NCBI RefSeq assembly: GCF_026319325.1 | Contig: NZ_JAPDMU010000002.1 | Coordinates: 186,001 to 250,000 of the forward strand | Direction of reading: 5' to 3' | Origin: Methylophaga sp. OBS3 | GTDB lineage: Bacteria > Pseudomonadota > Gammaproteobacteria > Nitrosococcales > Methylophagaceae | Length of the DNA stretch: 64,000 bases | In this document: positions 40,670 to 48,696 of the stretch, piece after piece | Position numbering within the stretch: the first letter of the stretch is position 1 | How the letters are laid out: each line of letters starts with the position of its first letter | Translations under genes and position numbers: made by a program | Notes under the pieces: generated by a model | Told to the model about the DNA's origin: nothing | What the model saw: only the letters and a program-made list of their open reading frames with translations | Databases searched by the model: none

Positions 40670-41473
40670 ATGTTCAGTGTTAATGAAGCCGAATTATCGA
40701 TCCTGCTAGTTGAACCATCATCAACACAGCTAAAAATTATCATGCGGCAACTGCAGCAAGCTGGTGTAAATAAAATTGATGGTGTAGAAAGTGGGGCAGA
40801 AGCGTTAGATATTATTCAGAAATATCCACCAGACTTAGTGATAAGTGCCATGTACCTACCGGATATGACTGCTGCCGATTTATTGCTACAAATTCGCAAT
40901 GATGAGCAGCATCAAAACTGCAATTTCATGTTGATTTCTAGTGAAACGGACTTCAACACTTTAGAGCCATTACGCCAAGCAGGTGTTGTAGCGATACTGC
41001 CAAAACCTTTTGCTCCGGTTGATTTACAACGTGCATTACGCACGACACTCGACTTCCTTGACCCTCAAGAGTTGACTCTGGAAAGCTATGATGCAGCAAA
41101 CTTAAGGGTATTGCTGGTTGATGACAGCCTTACCGCGCGAAATCATATTGGCCGCGTTTTACAGGATCTCGGTATTGGCTACGTTGCCAAAGCTGAAAGT
41201 GGTGATGCCGCGATTAATTTGCTGCAAGAAGATGATTTTGATCTGGTGATTACCGATTTAAATATGCCGGGCATGGATGGACAAGCGCTAACGCAATACA
41301 TACGTAATGAGCTTGGTAATAGTTTTATTCCTGTTTTGATGGTCACCAGTGAGCAAAATGAAACGCGCTTAGGTCAAGTTCAACAAGCAGGTATTTCGGC
41401 GTTACTTGATAAGCCTTTTGAACCACAATCAATTCGCGAAACATTACACCGGGTCTTGGATGAGTCTATCTGA
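40670..41473 (+). CDS. Tandem receiver-domain response regulator; first receiver degenerate
   Basis: The 267-residue protein has two CheY-like receiver domains and no output domain. The second (about 145-265) is intact: acidic pair 'LLVDDS', phospho-acceptor Asp in 'VITDLNMPG', then 'VTSEQ' and Lys in 'LDKPF'. The first (about 10-130) has 'LLVEPS' in place of the acidic pair and 'VISAMYLPD', in which the acceptor Asp is Ala. It should therefore not be phosphorylated. It lies 11 nt after yajL, probably at the end of that transcript. No histidine kinase lies nearby. Confidence 0.87.
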   Translation: MFSVNEAELSILLVEPSSTQLKIIMRQLQQAGVNKIDGVESGAEALDIIQKYPPDLVISAMYLPDMTAADLLLQIRNDEQHQNCNFMLISSETDFNTLEPLRQAGVVAILPKPFAPVDLQRALRTTLDFLDPQELTLESYDAANLRVLLVDDSLTARNHIGRVLQDLGIGYVAKAESGDAAINLLQEDDFDLVITDLNMPGMDGQALTQYIRNELGNSFIPVLMVTSEQNETRLGQVQQAGISALLDKPFEPQSIRETLHRVLDESI

Positions 41474-41528
41474 CCCAATTCAAATAAGTGGTATTGGCTA
41501 TACTCTGTATCATCACACCCAAAATACA

Positions 41529-41541
41529 TGAATATATTTCA
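41529..41541. promoter_or_regulatory. MetR-type binding site upstream of metE
   Basis: TGAA-TATAT-TTCA matches the TGAAN5TTCA consensus of MetR exactly (flanked as ATGAA...TTCAT). It lies 75 bp upstream of the metE start in a 142-bp gap. No metR gene is next to it. Confidence 0.6.
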
Positions 41542-41615
41542 TCTAACTCGTAATTAATTTCATTATTCTTCATGGATATGGCTGGATACAATGTCGTTTT
41601 GTTCAGGAGCGACAT

Positions 41616-43892
41616 ATGGCACTCATACATAACCTTGGGTTTCCTCGTATTGGTCAACAGCGCGAACTGAAATTCTCTCTCGAGAAATTCTGGCGCGGCG
41701 AACAAGATGAAAGATCTTTGTTGGAAACGGGTGCCAAGCTTCGTAAGCATCATTGGAAACTTCAGCAAGACCTCGATCTCTCACCGGTAGGTGATTTTAG
41801 CCTCTATGATCATGTGCTTGATACCAGCGCAATGCTTGACAATTTGCCGACCAGAACACAAAAGGGGACGCCATTACAGCAATACTTTCTTGCTGCCCGT
41901 GGGCAGGCAGATACCACTTCCTGTGGTCATACTTCAGCCGCCTCGATGACTAAATGGTTTAACAGCAACTATCATTACTTGGTACCTGAGTTTAGCGCCA
42001 AAACCGAATTTTCAGCCAACCCTGAAAACTTGCTTAGCCAATGGCATGAATCGCAGGCACAAGGCATCAGAGGTAAAGTTGTTTTGCTTGGCCCCCTAAG
42101 CTACCTAAAACTAGGTAAAGTCACGGATAACAGTGACGTATTGGCATTATTACCCTCACTATTGGCATGCTACGTAGAGATTCTCCAACATCTTGCTAGT
42201 GCTGGCGTAGAGTGGGTCCAAATCGATGAGCCTATTTTAGTAACGGACCTTGAGAAACCATGGCAAAACGCCTTTAAGCAAGCTTATTCCACACTAAATA
42301 CATCGTCTGTTAAGTTATTGTTAACCAGCTATTTTGGTCAGCTAGACGATAACCTCCAACTAGTTTGCAACCTCCCCGTCAATGGGATTCATATCGATGT
42401 GGTGAGTGATGGTCGAGACGAAATTAGCAAAATCGTTGATTTACTCTCTGCAGACCAAGTGATTTCTCTCGGGATAATTGATGGTCGCAATATCTGGAAA
42501 ACCGATCTGCAAGATTGGTTGAAGGTTTTACAACCGCTACAGCAAAGGTTTGGTGACCGCTTATGGTTAGCACCAAGTTGTTCGCTTTTACATGTACCTG
42601 TCGATCTCAACGCGGAAACTGCCATCGAACCGGAAATACAAAGCTGGTTAGCGTTTGCCGTACAAAAAATTGAAGAGCTTAAGTTACTACAAAACGTCTT
42701 AAATAATGGTTTAGATGCCGTTGCAGACGCTTTTAATTCACACCAACAAGCTATTGAAAGCCGACGTCACTCATTGCTGACACACACCACTGTCGTTCGG
42801 GATCGCGTGGCCAATATTCAACCCGGTATGACTGAGCGTCAAAGCCCCTATTTACAACGTGCAATAGTCCAACAGCAGCGATTAAATCTACCGCTATTAC
42901 CAACAACAACGATTGGCTCTTTTCCTCAAACAACTGAGATCCGCCAAGTTCGCTCACGATTTAAGCAAGGCAAAGTTACCTCGACTGACTACAAAACAGC
43001 CATCCGTCAAAACATTGCTGAGTGTATTCAAGTTCAAGAGCAACTCGGTATCGACGTTTTAGTGCATGGTGAAGCCGAACGAAATGACATGGTGGAATAC
43101 TTTGGTGAGCAGCTCAATGGCTTTACTTTTAGCCAAAACGGCTGGGTGCAATCCTATGGTTCACGTTGTGTTAAACCACCCATTTTATTTGGTGATGTTT
43201 CCCGGCCTAAACCCATGACTGTTCAATGGGCAAAATACGCACAAAGCCTAAGTAACAAACCTGTTAAAGGCATGTTGACTGGCCCTGTCACAATCCTGAA
43301 TTGGTCTTTTGTTCGTGATGACCAGCCACGCTCGGAAACTTGCCAGCAAATTGCATTGGCAATGCGTGATGAAGTTGAGGACTTAGCGGGAGCAGGCATT
43401 AGTATCATTCAAATTGATGAAGCGGCATTACGAGAAGGCTTACCATTACGCCAACGTGATTGGCAGCATTATTTAGATTGGGCGGTAAACAGTTTCCGTC
43501 TTACCGCAAATAGTGTCAGTGATGATGTTCAGGTCCACACGCATATGTGTTATTCACAATTTAATGACATTATTGAAGCAATCGCGAAAATGGATGCAGA
43601 TGTCATCACGATCGAAACATCTCGCGGCCAGATGCATTTACTTGATGCATTTGAAGCCTTTGATTATCCCAATGCTATCGGTCCTGGGGTTTACGATATT
43701 CATAGTCCCAACATCCCTGATAGCGAATCCATTAGTGGTTTGCTTACTGCCGCACAAAACTATATCCCACTGGAACGTTTATGGGTTAACCCAGACTGCG
43801 GTTTAAAAACCAGACGCTGGGAAGAAGTAACCCCAGCATTAAAAGCGATGGTCAATGCGGCCAAGTCCTATCGGCAACGACTTACTTCCTAG
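41616..43892 (+). CDS. metE: Cobalamin-independent methionine synthase
   Basis: MetE transfers the methyl group of methyltetrahydrofolate-triglutamate to homocysteine. The 758-residue protein has both barrels. The N-terminal one begins '[16 protein letters not shown]'. The C-terminal one carries the zinc ligands in '[16 protein letters not shown]', '[10 protein letters not shown]' and 'NPDCGLKTR'. Its control region is short, with a MetR-type site and no riboswitch. The ribosome site is CAGGAGCG. Confidence 0.97.
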   Translation: MALIHNLGFPRIGQQRELKFSLEKFWRGEQDERSLLETGAKLRKHHWKLQQDLDLSPVGDFSLYDHVLDTSAMLDNLPTRTQKGTPLQQYFLAARGQADTTSCGHTSAASMTKWFNSNYHYLVPEFSAKTEFSANPENLLSQWHESQAQGIRGKVVLLGPLSYLKLGKVTDNSDVLALLPSLLACYVEILQHLASAGVEWVQIDEPILVTDLEKPWQNAFKQAYSTLNTSSVKLLLTSYFGQLDDNLQLVCNLPVNGIHIDVVSDGRDEISKIVDLLSADQVISLGIIDGRNIWKTDLQDWLKVLQPLQQRFGDRLWLAPSCSLLHVPVDLNAETAIEPEIQSWLAFAVQKIEELKLLQNVLNNGLDAVADAFNSHQQAIESRRHSLLTHTTVVRDRVANIQPGMTERQSPYLQRAIVQQQRLNLPLLPTTTIGSFPQTTEIRQVRSRFKQGKVTSTDYKTAIRQNIAECIQVQEQLGIDVLVHGEAERNDMVEYFGEQLNGFTFSQNGWVQSYGSRCVKPPILFGDVSRPKPMTVQWAKYAQSLSNKPVKGMLTGPVTILNWSFVRDDQPRSETCQQIALAMRDEVEDLAGAGISIIQIDEAALREGLPLRQRDWQHYLDWAVNSFRLTANSVSDDVQVHTHMCYSQFNDIIEAIAKMDADVITIETSRGQMHLLDAFEAFDYPNAIGPGVYDIHSPNIPDSESISGLLTAAQNYIPLERLWVNPDCGLKTRRWEEVTPALKAMVNAAKSYRQRLTS

Positions 43893-43912
43893 AATCAATC
43901 GTCAGGCATAGT

Positions 43913-43949
43913 AAGTAGGTCTGGTCACATGCGTGTGACTGGCCTACTG
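43913..43949. terminator. Hairpin between convergent metE and LysR gene
   Basis: AGTAGG...GTCACA-TGCG-TGTGAC...CCTACT can form a long interrupted stem. It runs over the last codons of the LysR gene and has no T-run, so termination is uncertain. Confidence 0.4.
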
Positions 43950-44864
43950 CCAATCTTGAGGCAGACTGTCTTCCAAGAACCGATAAAATGCCTCAACTTT
44001 TGGCGTTCGGGAAAACCTGTCAGCAACACAAAAGTAAAAGGTAAGTGGGGCAGCGGCATCCTCAACGCCCGGCGCTAAATCAGCATTAAATAATTGCTTT
44101 AATAAGCCTTGCTCGACATAGGGTTTCGCCACAAATTCAGCCAGACGAGCAATGCCACCACCCTCGGCAGCAATCCTTGCCAAAATATCAATGTCATCAC
44201 TAATTAGTGCAGCACGAATTTCAGGCTCATAGCGCTGCCCATCACGAATAAATACCCATGGCAAAACACGCCCCTCAACCGGAATACGAAAAACCAAAGA
44301 GTCATGCTGCCTTAAGGCCTGAGCAGACTCCGGACAACCATGTTTTGCCAGATAAGAGGGTGCCGCACAAAACATAAACGGCACAGTGGCTAATTTATGT
44401 GCAACCAAGCCTTCTTCTACTTGTTGGTTAATACGGATACTGACATCAATACCTTCTTGAATATGATCCGTTCGGCGATCAGTTGCAACGATCTCAATAG
44501 TGACCGCGGGATACTTTGCCATAAAGGCTGGAATCATCGGCGCTAATACATAACGGGCAAAAGCGGCCGAACAAGCCACTTTTAATTTACCAGCCACTTT
44601 GCCATGAATCGCTGACACAGCCTGTTCGGCAAGTGTTAACTCCTGAATTAAGCCTTTAACTCGCTGGTAATAGACTTCGCCAGCATCGGTTAGCGCCAAG
44701 CTTCTTGTTGTGCGGGTTAATAAACGCACACCTAATGACTTTTCAAGGCGCGCAATATTCTGGCTGGCTGCAGCGGCACTGATATTCAGTAAACGTGCGG
44801 CGCCAGCGATACTACCGCTGTCGACAGCCCGAACAAAACTTTCTACACCTCGCAACGTATCCAT
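43944..44864 (-). CDS. LysR-family transcriptional regulator
   Basis: The 306-residue protein has an N-terminal winged helix ('FVRAVDSGSIAGAARLLNISAAAASQNIARLEKSLGVRLL') and a LysR substrate-binding domain (about 90-295). The ATG at 44864, with AGGA 9 nt upstream, is preferred over a GTG two codons earlier. It resembles the CrgA/YafC-type subgroup rather than MetR, so it is not the obvious metE activator. A perfect 23-bp palindrome lies between it and the divergent DUF2798 gene, which is its likely target. The inducer is unknown. Confidence 0.87.
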   Translation of the reverse strand: MDTLRGVESFVRAVDSGSIAGAARLLNISAAAASQNIARLEKSLGVRLLTRTTRSLALTDAGEVYYQRVKGLIQELTLAEQAVSAIHGKVAGKLKVACSAAFARYVLAPMIPAFMAKYPAVTIEIVATDRRTDHIQEGIDVSIRINQQVEEGLVAHKLATVPFMFCAAPSYLAKHGCPESAQALRQHDSLVFRIPVEGRVLPWVFIRDGQRYEPEIRAALISDDIDILARIAAEGGGIARLAEFVAKPYVEQGLLKQLFNADLAPGVEDAAAPLTFYFCVADRFSRTPKVEAFYRFLEDSLPQDWQ

Positions 44865-44890
44865 AAGCACATCCTGACAATATCCTTAGT

Positions 44891-44913
44891 ATTAATAAGT
44901 ATCACTTATTAAT
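44891..44913. promoter_or_regulatory. LysR-type operator between LysR and DUF2798 genes
   Basis: Perfect inverted repeat with 10-bp arms ATTAATAAGT and ACTTATTAAT around ATC. It contains a T-N11-A arrangement. It lies 26 bp from the LysR start and 75 bp from the DUF2798 start, typical for divergent LysR autoregulation. Confidence 0.72.
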
Positions 44914-44988
44914 CTTGATAGGGCCAGACCACTAATTTTTGGCAGCAGAGATCTCTACAATGCCACGTCATTAGATCAGGAGGTCGAT

Positions 44989-45258
44989 ATGTCTCTACAA
45001 AAAATGAATAACCTACCAGTCAGCAGAAAACTGCCTGCAAAGCTTTTACCATGGGTATTTAGTTTGTATATGTCGGCCATCATGGCGGCATTGATGAGCC
45101 TGATTATTACCGCTGTTAATCAGGGCTTCTCGAATGAATATCTAATCTCGGCACTGCATGCTTACCAAGTTGCGATGCCATCAGCCTTCGCCTGCTTACT
45201 CGTCGTGAGACCTTTGGTTGGAAAACTCGTTGCCGCTACGGTGAGCGCTGAGTATTAA
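44989..45258 (+). CDS. DUF2798 family small membrane protein
   Basis: The 89-residue protein has two membrane helices (about 18-42 and 55-80) and the DUF2798 pattern 'PWVFSLYMSAIMAALMS' ... 'WxxAYxVAMPSAF'-like second half ('LHAYQVAMPSAFACLLV'). The function is not known. A near-perfect AGGAGGT ribosome site suggests strong translation. It is divergent from a LysR gene, which probably controls it. Its stop overlaps the convergent mfnB-like gene by 4 nt. Confidence 0.85.
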   Translation: MSLQKMNNLPVSRKLPAKLLPWVFSLYMSAIMAALMSLIITAVNQGFSNEYLISALHAYQVAMPSAFACLLVVRPLVGKLVAATVSAEY

Positions 45259-45971
45259 GCTAATGCCTGCCGCCGAAACGTTTGGTTATTTAACTGCTTT
45301 TGGACCTGCATCGCCAGATGTGGGTCCAAACGTCGTTGGCGCTGTCTATCTGGACACAATGCACTTCTAAACCCCAAATAATCCGCACCTAAGCCTTTCA
45401 ACACGGCGATATCATCAAGCTTTAACGCACCCGCCAAACCACACAACTTGCCATTTGAAACTACCAATTGCACAAATTCAGCGAGCAACTCTTCAGGCAT
45501 ATGATCAAGCAATGTTTTGCCATTTTTTTCTGCGGTATCTAACATAACACCAGAAAAATTGCTGTTTAAAATAGTAGTAAGCGCTGACTGACTGTTTTCA
45601 TCATCTACAAATAAAACAGCAATTACTGGGGTGGTAAAGTGCTGTAGGAAGTCATTTAACTTAGTAACTTGCTCTGGTAATTTTTTGCTTTCAAAAATAC
45701 CCACCTTGAGATAATCCACGCCGCTCGACTGCATTGCTTGTAAGGCTGAAATGATAGTTTCTGCCTGCATCGGCAAGTCACCAACCGTTGCACTCGTCAG
45801 GCAACGGTCCTTTACCCAATCAACGATTTCTGTAACCGTCCCGACAGGCAAAGCACCCAAAGCGCCTTGATCGGGTTGTTTCATATCCAACATATCAGGC
45901 AAACAAGATGAAAGTTGTTGTGCTTCGGCCAGGGACTTTACACTGGCAAGCCACTGCCTCGTATCACTCAT
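45255..45971 (-). CDS. mfnB: (5-formylfuran-3-yl)methyl phosphate synthase, MfnB-like (DUF556)
   Basis: In methanogens MfnB condenses two glyceraldehyde 3-phosphates into the furan precursor of methanofuran. Methylotrophs carry the same family among their H4MPT/methanofuran C1 genes. The 238-residue protein shows the conserved 'MLDMKQPDQGALGALP' segment with the family lysine, a second lysine in 'YLKVGIF', and 'LCGLAGALKLDDI'. It is last in a four-gene minus-strand operon and overlaps the DUF447 gene by 8 nt. Confidence 0.87.
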   Translation of the reverse strand: MSDTRQWLASVKSLAEAQQLSSCLPDMLDMKQPDQGALGALPVGTVTEIVDWVKDRCLTSATVGDLPMQAETIISALQAMQSSGVDYLKVGIFESKKLPEQVTKLNDFLQHFTTPVIAVLFVDDENSQSALTTILNSNFSGVMLDTAEKNGKTLLDHMPEELLAEFVQLVVSNGKLCGLAGALKLDDIAVLKGLGADYLGFRSALCPDRQRQRRLDPHLAMQVQKQLNNQTFRRQALA

Positions 45972-46539
45972 ACAAGTCTGCCTGTTTGAGTTTTTCCATC
46001 AGCCATTCCCATGCCTCAAGCTCACGTTCACCCGCTGTTTTATCAATGGCAATTTGTAGGTATTGACGTTCTTGGGTGAATTTTTCTTTTGGCAACATCC
46101 CGATACGACTTACTAAAATAGCGGCTTCGATAACTGCACTTTGCGCTCTGTTGTAACCACGAAATGGCTGATGTGTAACTTCATGTTTTACCGCGGCTTT
46201 AAAACAAGCTCTTGGATCACCATCATCAATCTCAACCACCTCTAACTCTGTGTGTGCGAGAGCAGACTGCAAATACTGGCCTTGGATTTTTTCACAAGAT
46301 AACGTTGGCCAAGATCTTCTACCAGTAAGCGCGCCCGCATAGACTCTGACATCATCAGTGTAATTAATGACACATTGCCCATGTCGACGCAGATTATCGT
46401 ATGTAGATGATGGTTTAAAAGGCTTAATCAGGAAGTGACCATTTACTTCTGAAATCCCCATAGGCGCATGATGTGCACTGCCATCGGCAGCCTGCGTGGT
46501 GACTATCACTTCGTGAATTTTACTTTTTAACCGGTCCAC
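45964..46539 (-). CDS. DUF447 family protein, H4MPT-associated flavin-binding-like
   Basis: DUF447 proteins are shared between methanogens and H4MPT-using methylotrophs and have a flavin-reductase-like split barrel. The family N-terminus 'IHEVIVTTQAADGSAHHAPMGI' is clear, followed by 'INYTDDVRVYAGALTG' and 'NRAQSAVIEAAILVSR'. I favour the GTG at 46539 (191 residues), which has CGGAG about 7 nt upstream. An ATG at 46587 would add 16 residues of low complexity and increase the overlap with the upstream gene from 20 to 68 nt. The reaction is not known. Confidence 0.85.
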   Translation of the reverse strand: MDRLKSKIHEVIVTTQAADGSAHHAPMGISEVNGHFLIKPFKPSSTYDNLRRHGQCVINYTDDVRVYAGALTGRRSWPTLSCEKIQGQYLQSALAHTELEVVEIDDGDPRACFKAAVKHEVTHQPFRGYNRAQSAVIEAAILVSRIGMLPKEKFTQERQYLQIAIDKTAGERELEAWEWLMEKLKQADLYE

Positions 46540-47995
46540 ACTGGCTCCGTTGTTTTGGTTTTTTTGCTGGTTTTTCGACTGGCCCACATTGAATACGTTT
46601 TTGTTTCTTCAATGTTGTGCCTTCTGCTGTTTGCTCTTTCATATCTTCTTCAGCAAATTGCACTGCCGTTCCCCAACGTAATGGTTCATCTTGGGTATAG
46701 CGCTTGCCTAATTGCCATGCGATCTCTGCTCTCGCTAATTCAACACCAAGATAAAACGCGTGACCGGGATCATTTTCAACAGCCAAATTCGGATAAAACG
46801 AAAAAGGATCAATATCGTGCTGAATACCATCGCGATTAAATAAGTGAATACCACTGGCATTTACTTTGATCCGATAATTGGGATCTTTAACCGTTTCATA
46901 CAGGGCGTGAATTTCTTCATCCGTATCGGTAAATGGTCGTCGCTCATGATGCACCATAAGTTCATCTGAGATATCTCTAGGTAGACTATTGTCTTGCTTG
47001 GCCGCATACATCATGCGTCGAGCGATATCAGCTTCTCGAATCGCATTACGAGCATGGGGGCTAACCTCAGTTGCCAATACATGAGTGATATCTAGCTCAG
47101 AGATCATGCCAAATAACATGGCATTCACGCCGGTAGTATCCGCATCAGTTAGTTCTGTGAGATTACCAACGCCCATCATAATTTTGGCTTCTGGATAACG
47201 CTTTCTCAATTCGTGATATCGCACAACTGAATTGGTAAAACCAAAATGCAGCGGATCTAAAATGGGGTCGGCTATCCAAGGTTTACCAAGTTTATCCATT
47301 GCCTCCATCGCTCTTTCTAGCGACGCAAGACTGCCCATGTTTTGTGGTGAAGGCACCAAGATTGGTACAGCATCGGTTTCTTCAGCAAGGGCTAAAGTAT
47401 CTTCACTCAAGCTTAATAAAAAGTCTGCACCCGCTTTAGATGCACGGCGCAGATCATCAAGTGATAGTGAGTCAACACTTACCTTAAACCCATTCTCATG
47501 TAAGGCAACAATAGCTTCCTCCATATGAGGAAACCGCTCTTCTGGCAAGCAACCGATATCAATAACGTTGGCACCATTACTCGCATAATATTTTGCTCGG
47601 TCAATGATGCTGTCGATGCTACGCTGCGGCGCATCAACAATCTCGGCAAAGATTTGTACTTCGTAACTACTCATATCAACAGCCTTTTTGGCACGACCAA
47701 AAAACAGCGGTAAATCTTTGATTTCCTCGGGTCCTCGCTCAACTGTGATACCAAGATCAGTACTTAAAGATTCCAGATCACCACGACAACGTCCTGGCAC
47801 GATAATACGGTTATATCCTTGGTAGTCTTCTGGCTTTAGCCTGCGACCTATCATTTTATCGGTCATCAATGCCGCTACGGATAAGCCGAGCTGGTGAATG
47901 CGATATTCAAACGGCAAAGGTTGCATCTGCTCTAAAACTTTATGCACGCTGGCTTCTGCCAGCTTGCCCGTTAGAAACAGAACTTTCTCAGCCAT
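46520..47995 (-). CDS. Dihydropteroate synthase-like protein (H4MPT biosynthesis type, DUF6513)
   Basis: The 491-residue protein has an N-terminal domain of about 120 residues found with this family and a pterin-binding TIM barrel (about 125-370). The barrel contains 'ANVIDIGCLPEERFPHMEE', 'VSVDSLSLDDLRRASKAGAD' and 'PWIADPILDPLHFGFTNSV'. Archaeal and methylotroph homologues are linked to assembly of the methanopterin side chain rather than folate. The C-terminus ends in a lysine-rich tail with two copies of an 'QCGPV(E/K)K' unit, not expected in the family. It overlaps the flavoprotein gene by 8 nt upstream. Confidence 0.85.
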   Translation of the reverse strand: MAEKVLFLTGKLAEASVHKVLEQMQPLPFEYRIHQLGLSVAALMTDKMIGRRLKPEDYQGYNRIIVPGRCRGDLESLSTDLGITVERGPEEIKDLPLFFGRAKKAVDMSSYEVQIFAEIVDAPQRSIDSIIDRAKYYASNGANVIDIGCLPEERFPHMEEAIVALHENGFKVSVDSLSLDDLRRASKAGADFLLSLSEDTLALAEETDAVPILVPSPQNMGSLASLERAMEAMDKLGKPWIADPILDPLHFGFTNSVVRYHELRKRYPEAKIMMGVGNLTELTDADTTGVNAMLFGMISELDITHVLATEVSPHARNAIREADIARRMMYAAKQDNSLPRDISDELMVHHERRPFTDTDEEIHALYETVKDPNYRIKVNASGIHLFNRDGIQHDIDPFSFYPNLAVENDPGHAFYLGVELARAEIAWQLGKRYTQDEPLRWGTAVQFAEEDMKEQTAEGTTLKKQKRIQCGPVEKPAKKPKQRSQCGPVKK

Positions 47996-48551
47996 GAGAT
48001 GTATTAACTTCCTCCAGACGGGCCTTGAGGGCCAGTTTTAGTGCTTCAGAACTTTCAACCACAGTCGTAGCCTCAAATTGTTTTAAAGCCTCTGTATGGG
48101 CCAAATCTATCTGTCTAGGCCATAGTCTGACAATACGATCAGGAGCAGGGGTATCAACTTCTGGAATGGCATCGCATGCCAAGACAATACTCGGCACCCG
48201 GCACTTACCTGCTTGGGCATAGACATTAGTAACCAAGGTGTCGGAAATCCCTAACACCATTTTGGCTACGGTATTTGAGGTGGCGGGTGCGACCACTAAT
48301 GTGTGGTAATCACCTCGGTAAAATAAACCGACAGGCGGCGCGCTGGCAGCACGATCATGATAGTAGCGACTGCCGCCACCACTTAGTGATTTAGGATCAT
48401 GGCCATACATGCGCACAACTTCTTCGCCGGCACGGCTGTAAAACAAATCCACCTCGTCCAAATCACGGATAATTTCCAAACATTCTTCGAGGTAATGTCC
48501 GGAACCGGTAACCGCCCAGGCCAGACGGGGTCGCTCAGGCCGTGCTTGCAT
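47988..48551 (-). CDS. Flavoprotein of the archaeal dihydromethanopterin reductase-like family
   Basis: The 187-residue protein has the flavodoxin-like fold of the UbiX/CoaC superfamily: 'LAWAVTGSGHYLEECLEII' and 'YHTLVVAPATSNTVAKMVLGISDTLVTN'. The family includes archaeal AfpA and the DmrB dihydromethanopterin reductase. Being first in the operon with DHPS-like, DUF447 and MfnB proteins, a role in reducing dihydromethanopterin is plausible but inferred. UbiX is less likely given the neighbours. Confidence 0.83.
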   Translation of the reverse strand: MQARPERPRLAWAVTGSGHYLEECLEIIRDLDEVDLFYSRAGEEVVRMYGHDPKSLSGGGSRYYHDRAASAPPVGLFYRGDYHTLVVAPATSNTVAKMVLGISDTLVTNVYAQAGKCRVPSIVLACDAIPEVDTPAPDRIVRLWPRQIDLAHTEALKQFEATTVVESSEALKLALKARLEEVNTSHG

Positions 48552-48696
48552 GCTGGCATCTCTAAATTAGCTAATAAACGTTAAATTTTGCCAGAGTCAG
48601 CATCCCGAGTAAAAATTAACATAGGTTGCGTAAACCTAATACGTTAGAATAAATGATATAAAGTAATTGCAACGGATTGATTGGAGTCTGAAATCT

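Noticed and set aside
41474-41615. Possible riboswitch before metE
   Set aside because: The gap is only 142 nt and lacks recognisable cobalamin or SAM riboswitch elements.
43924-43939. GTCACA-TGCG-TGTGAC palindrome resembling a CRP-like site
   Set aside because: The half-sites are in the wrong orientation and it lies between two convergent genes as part of a longer hairpin, so it is not a promoter site.
43944-44864. LysR gene downstream of metE considered as metR
   Set aside because: It is convergent with metE and its sequence resembles CrgA/YafC-type regulators; the palindrome beside it points to DUF2798 as the target.
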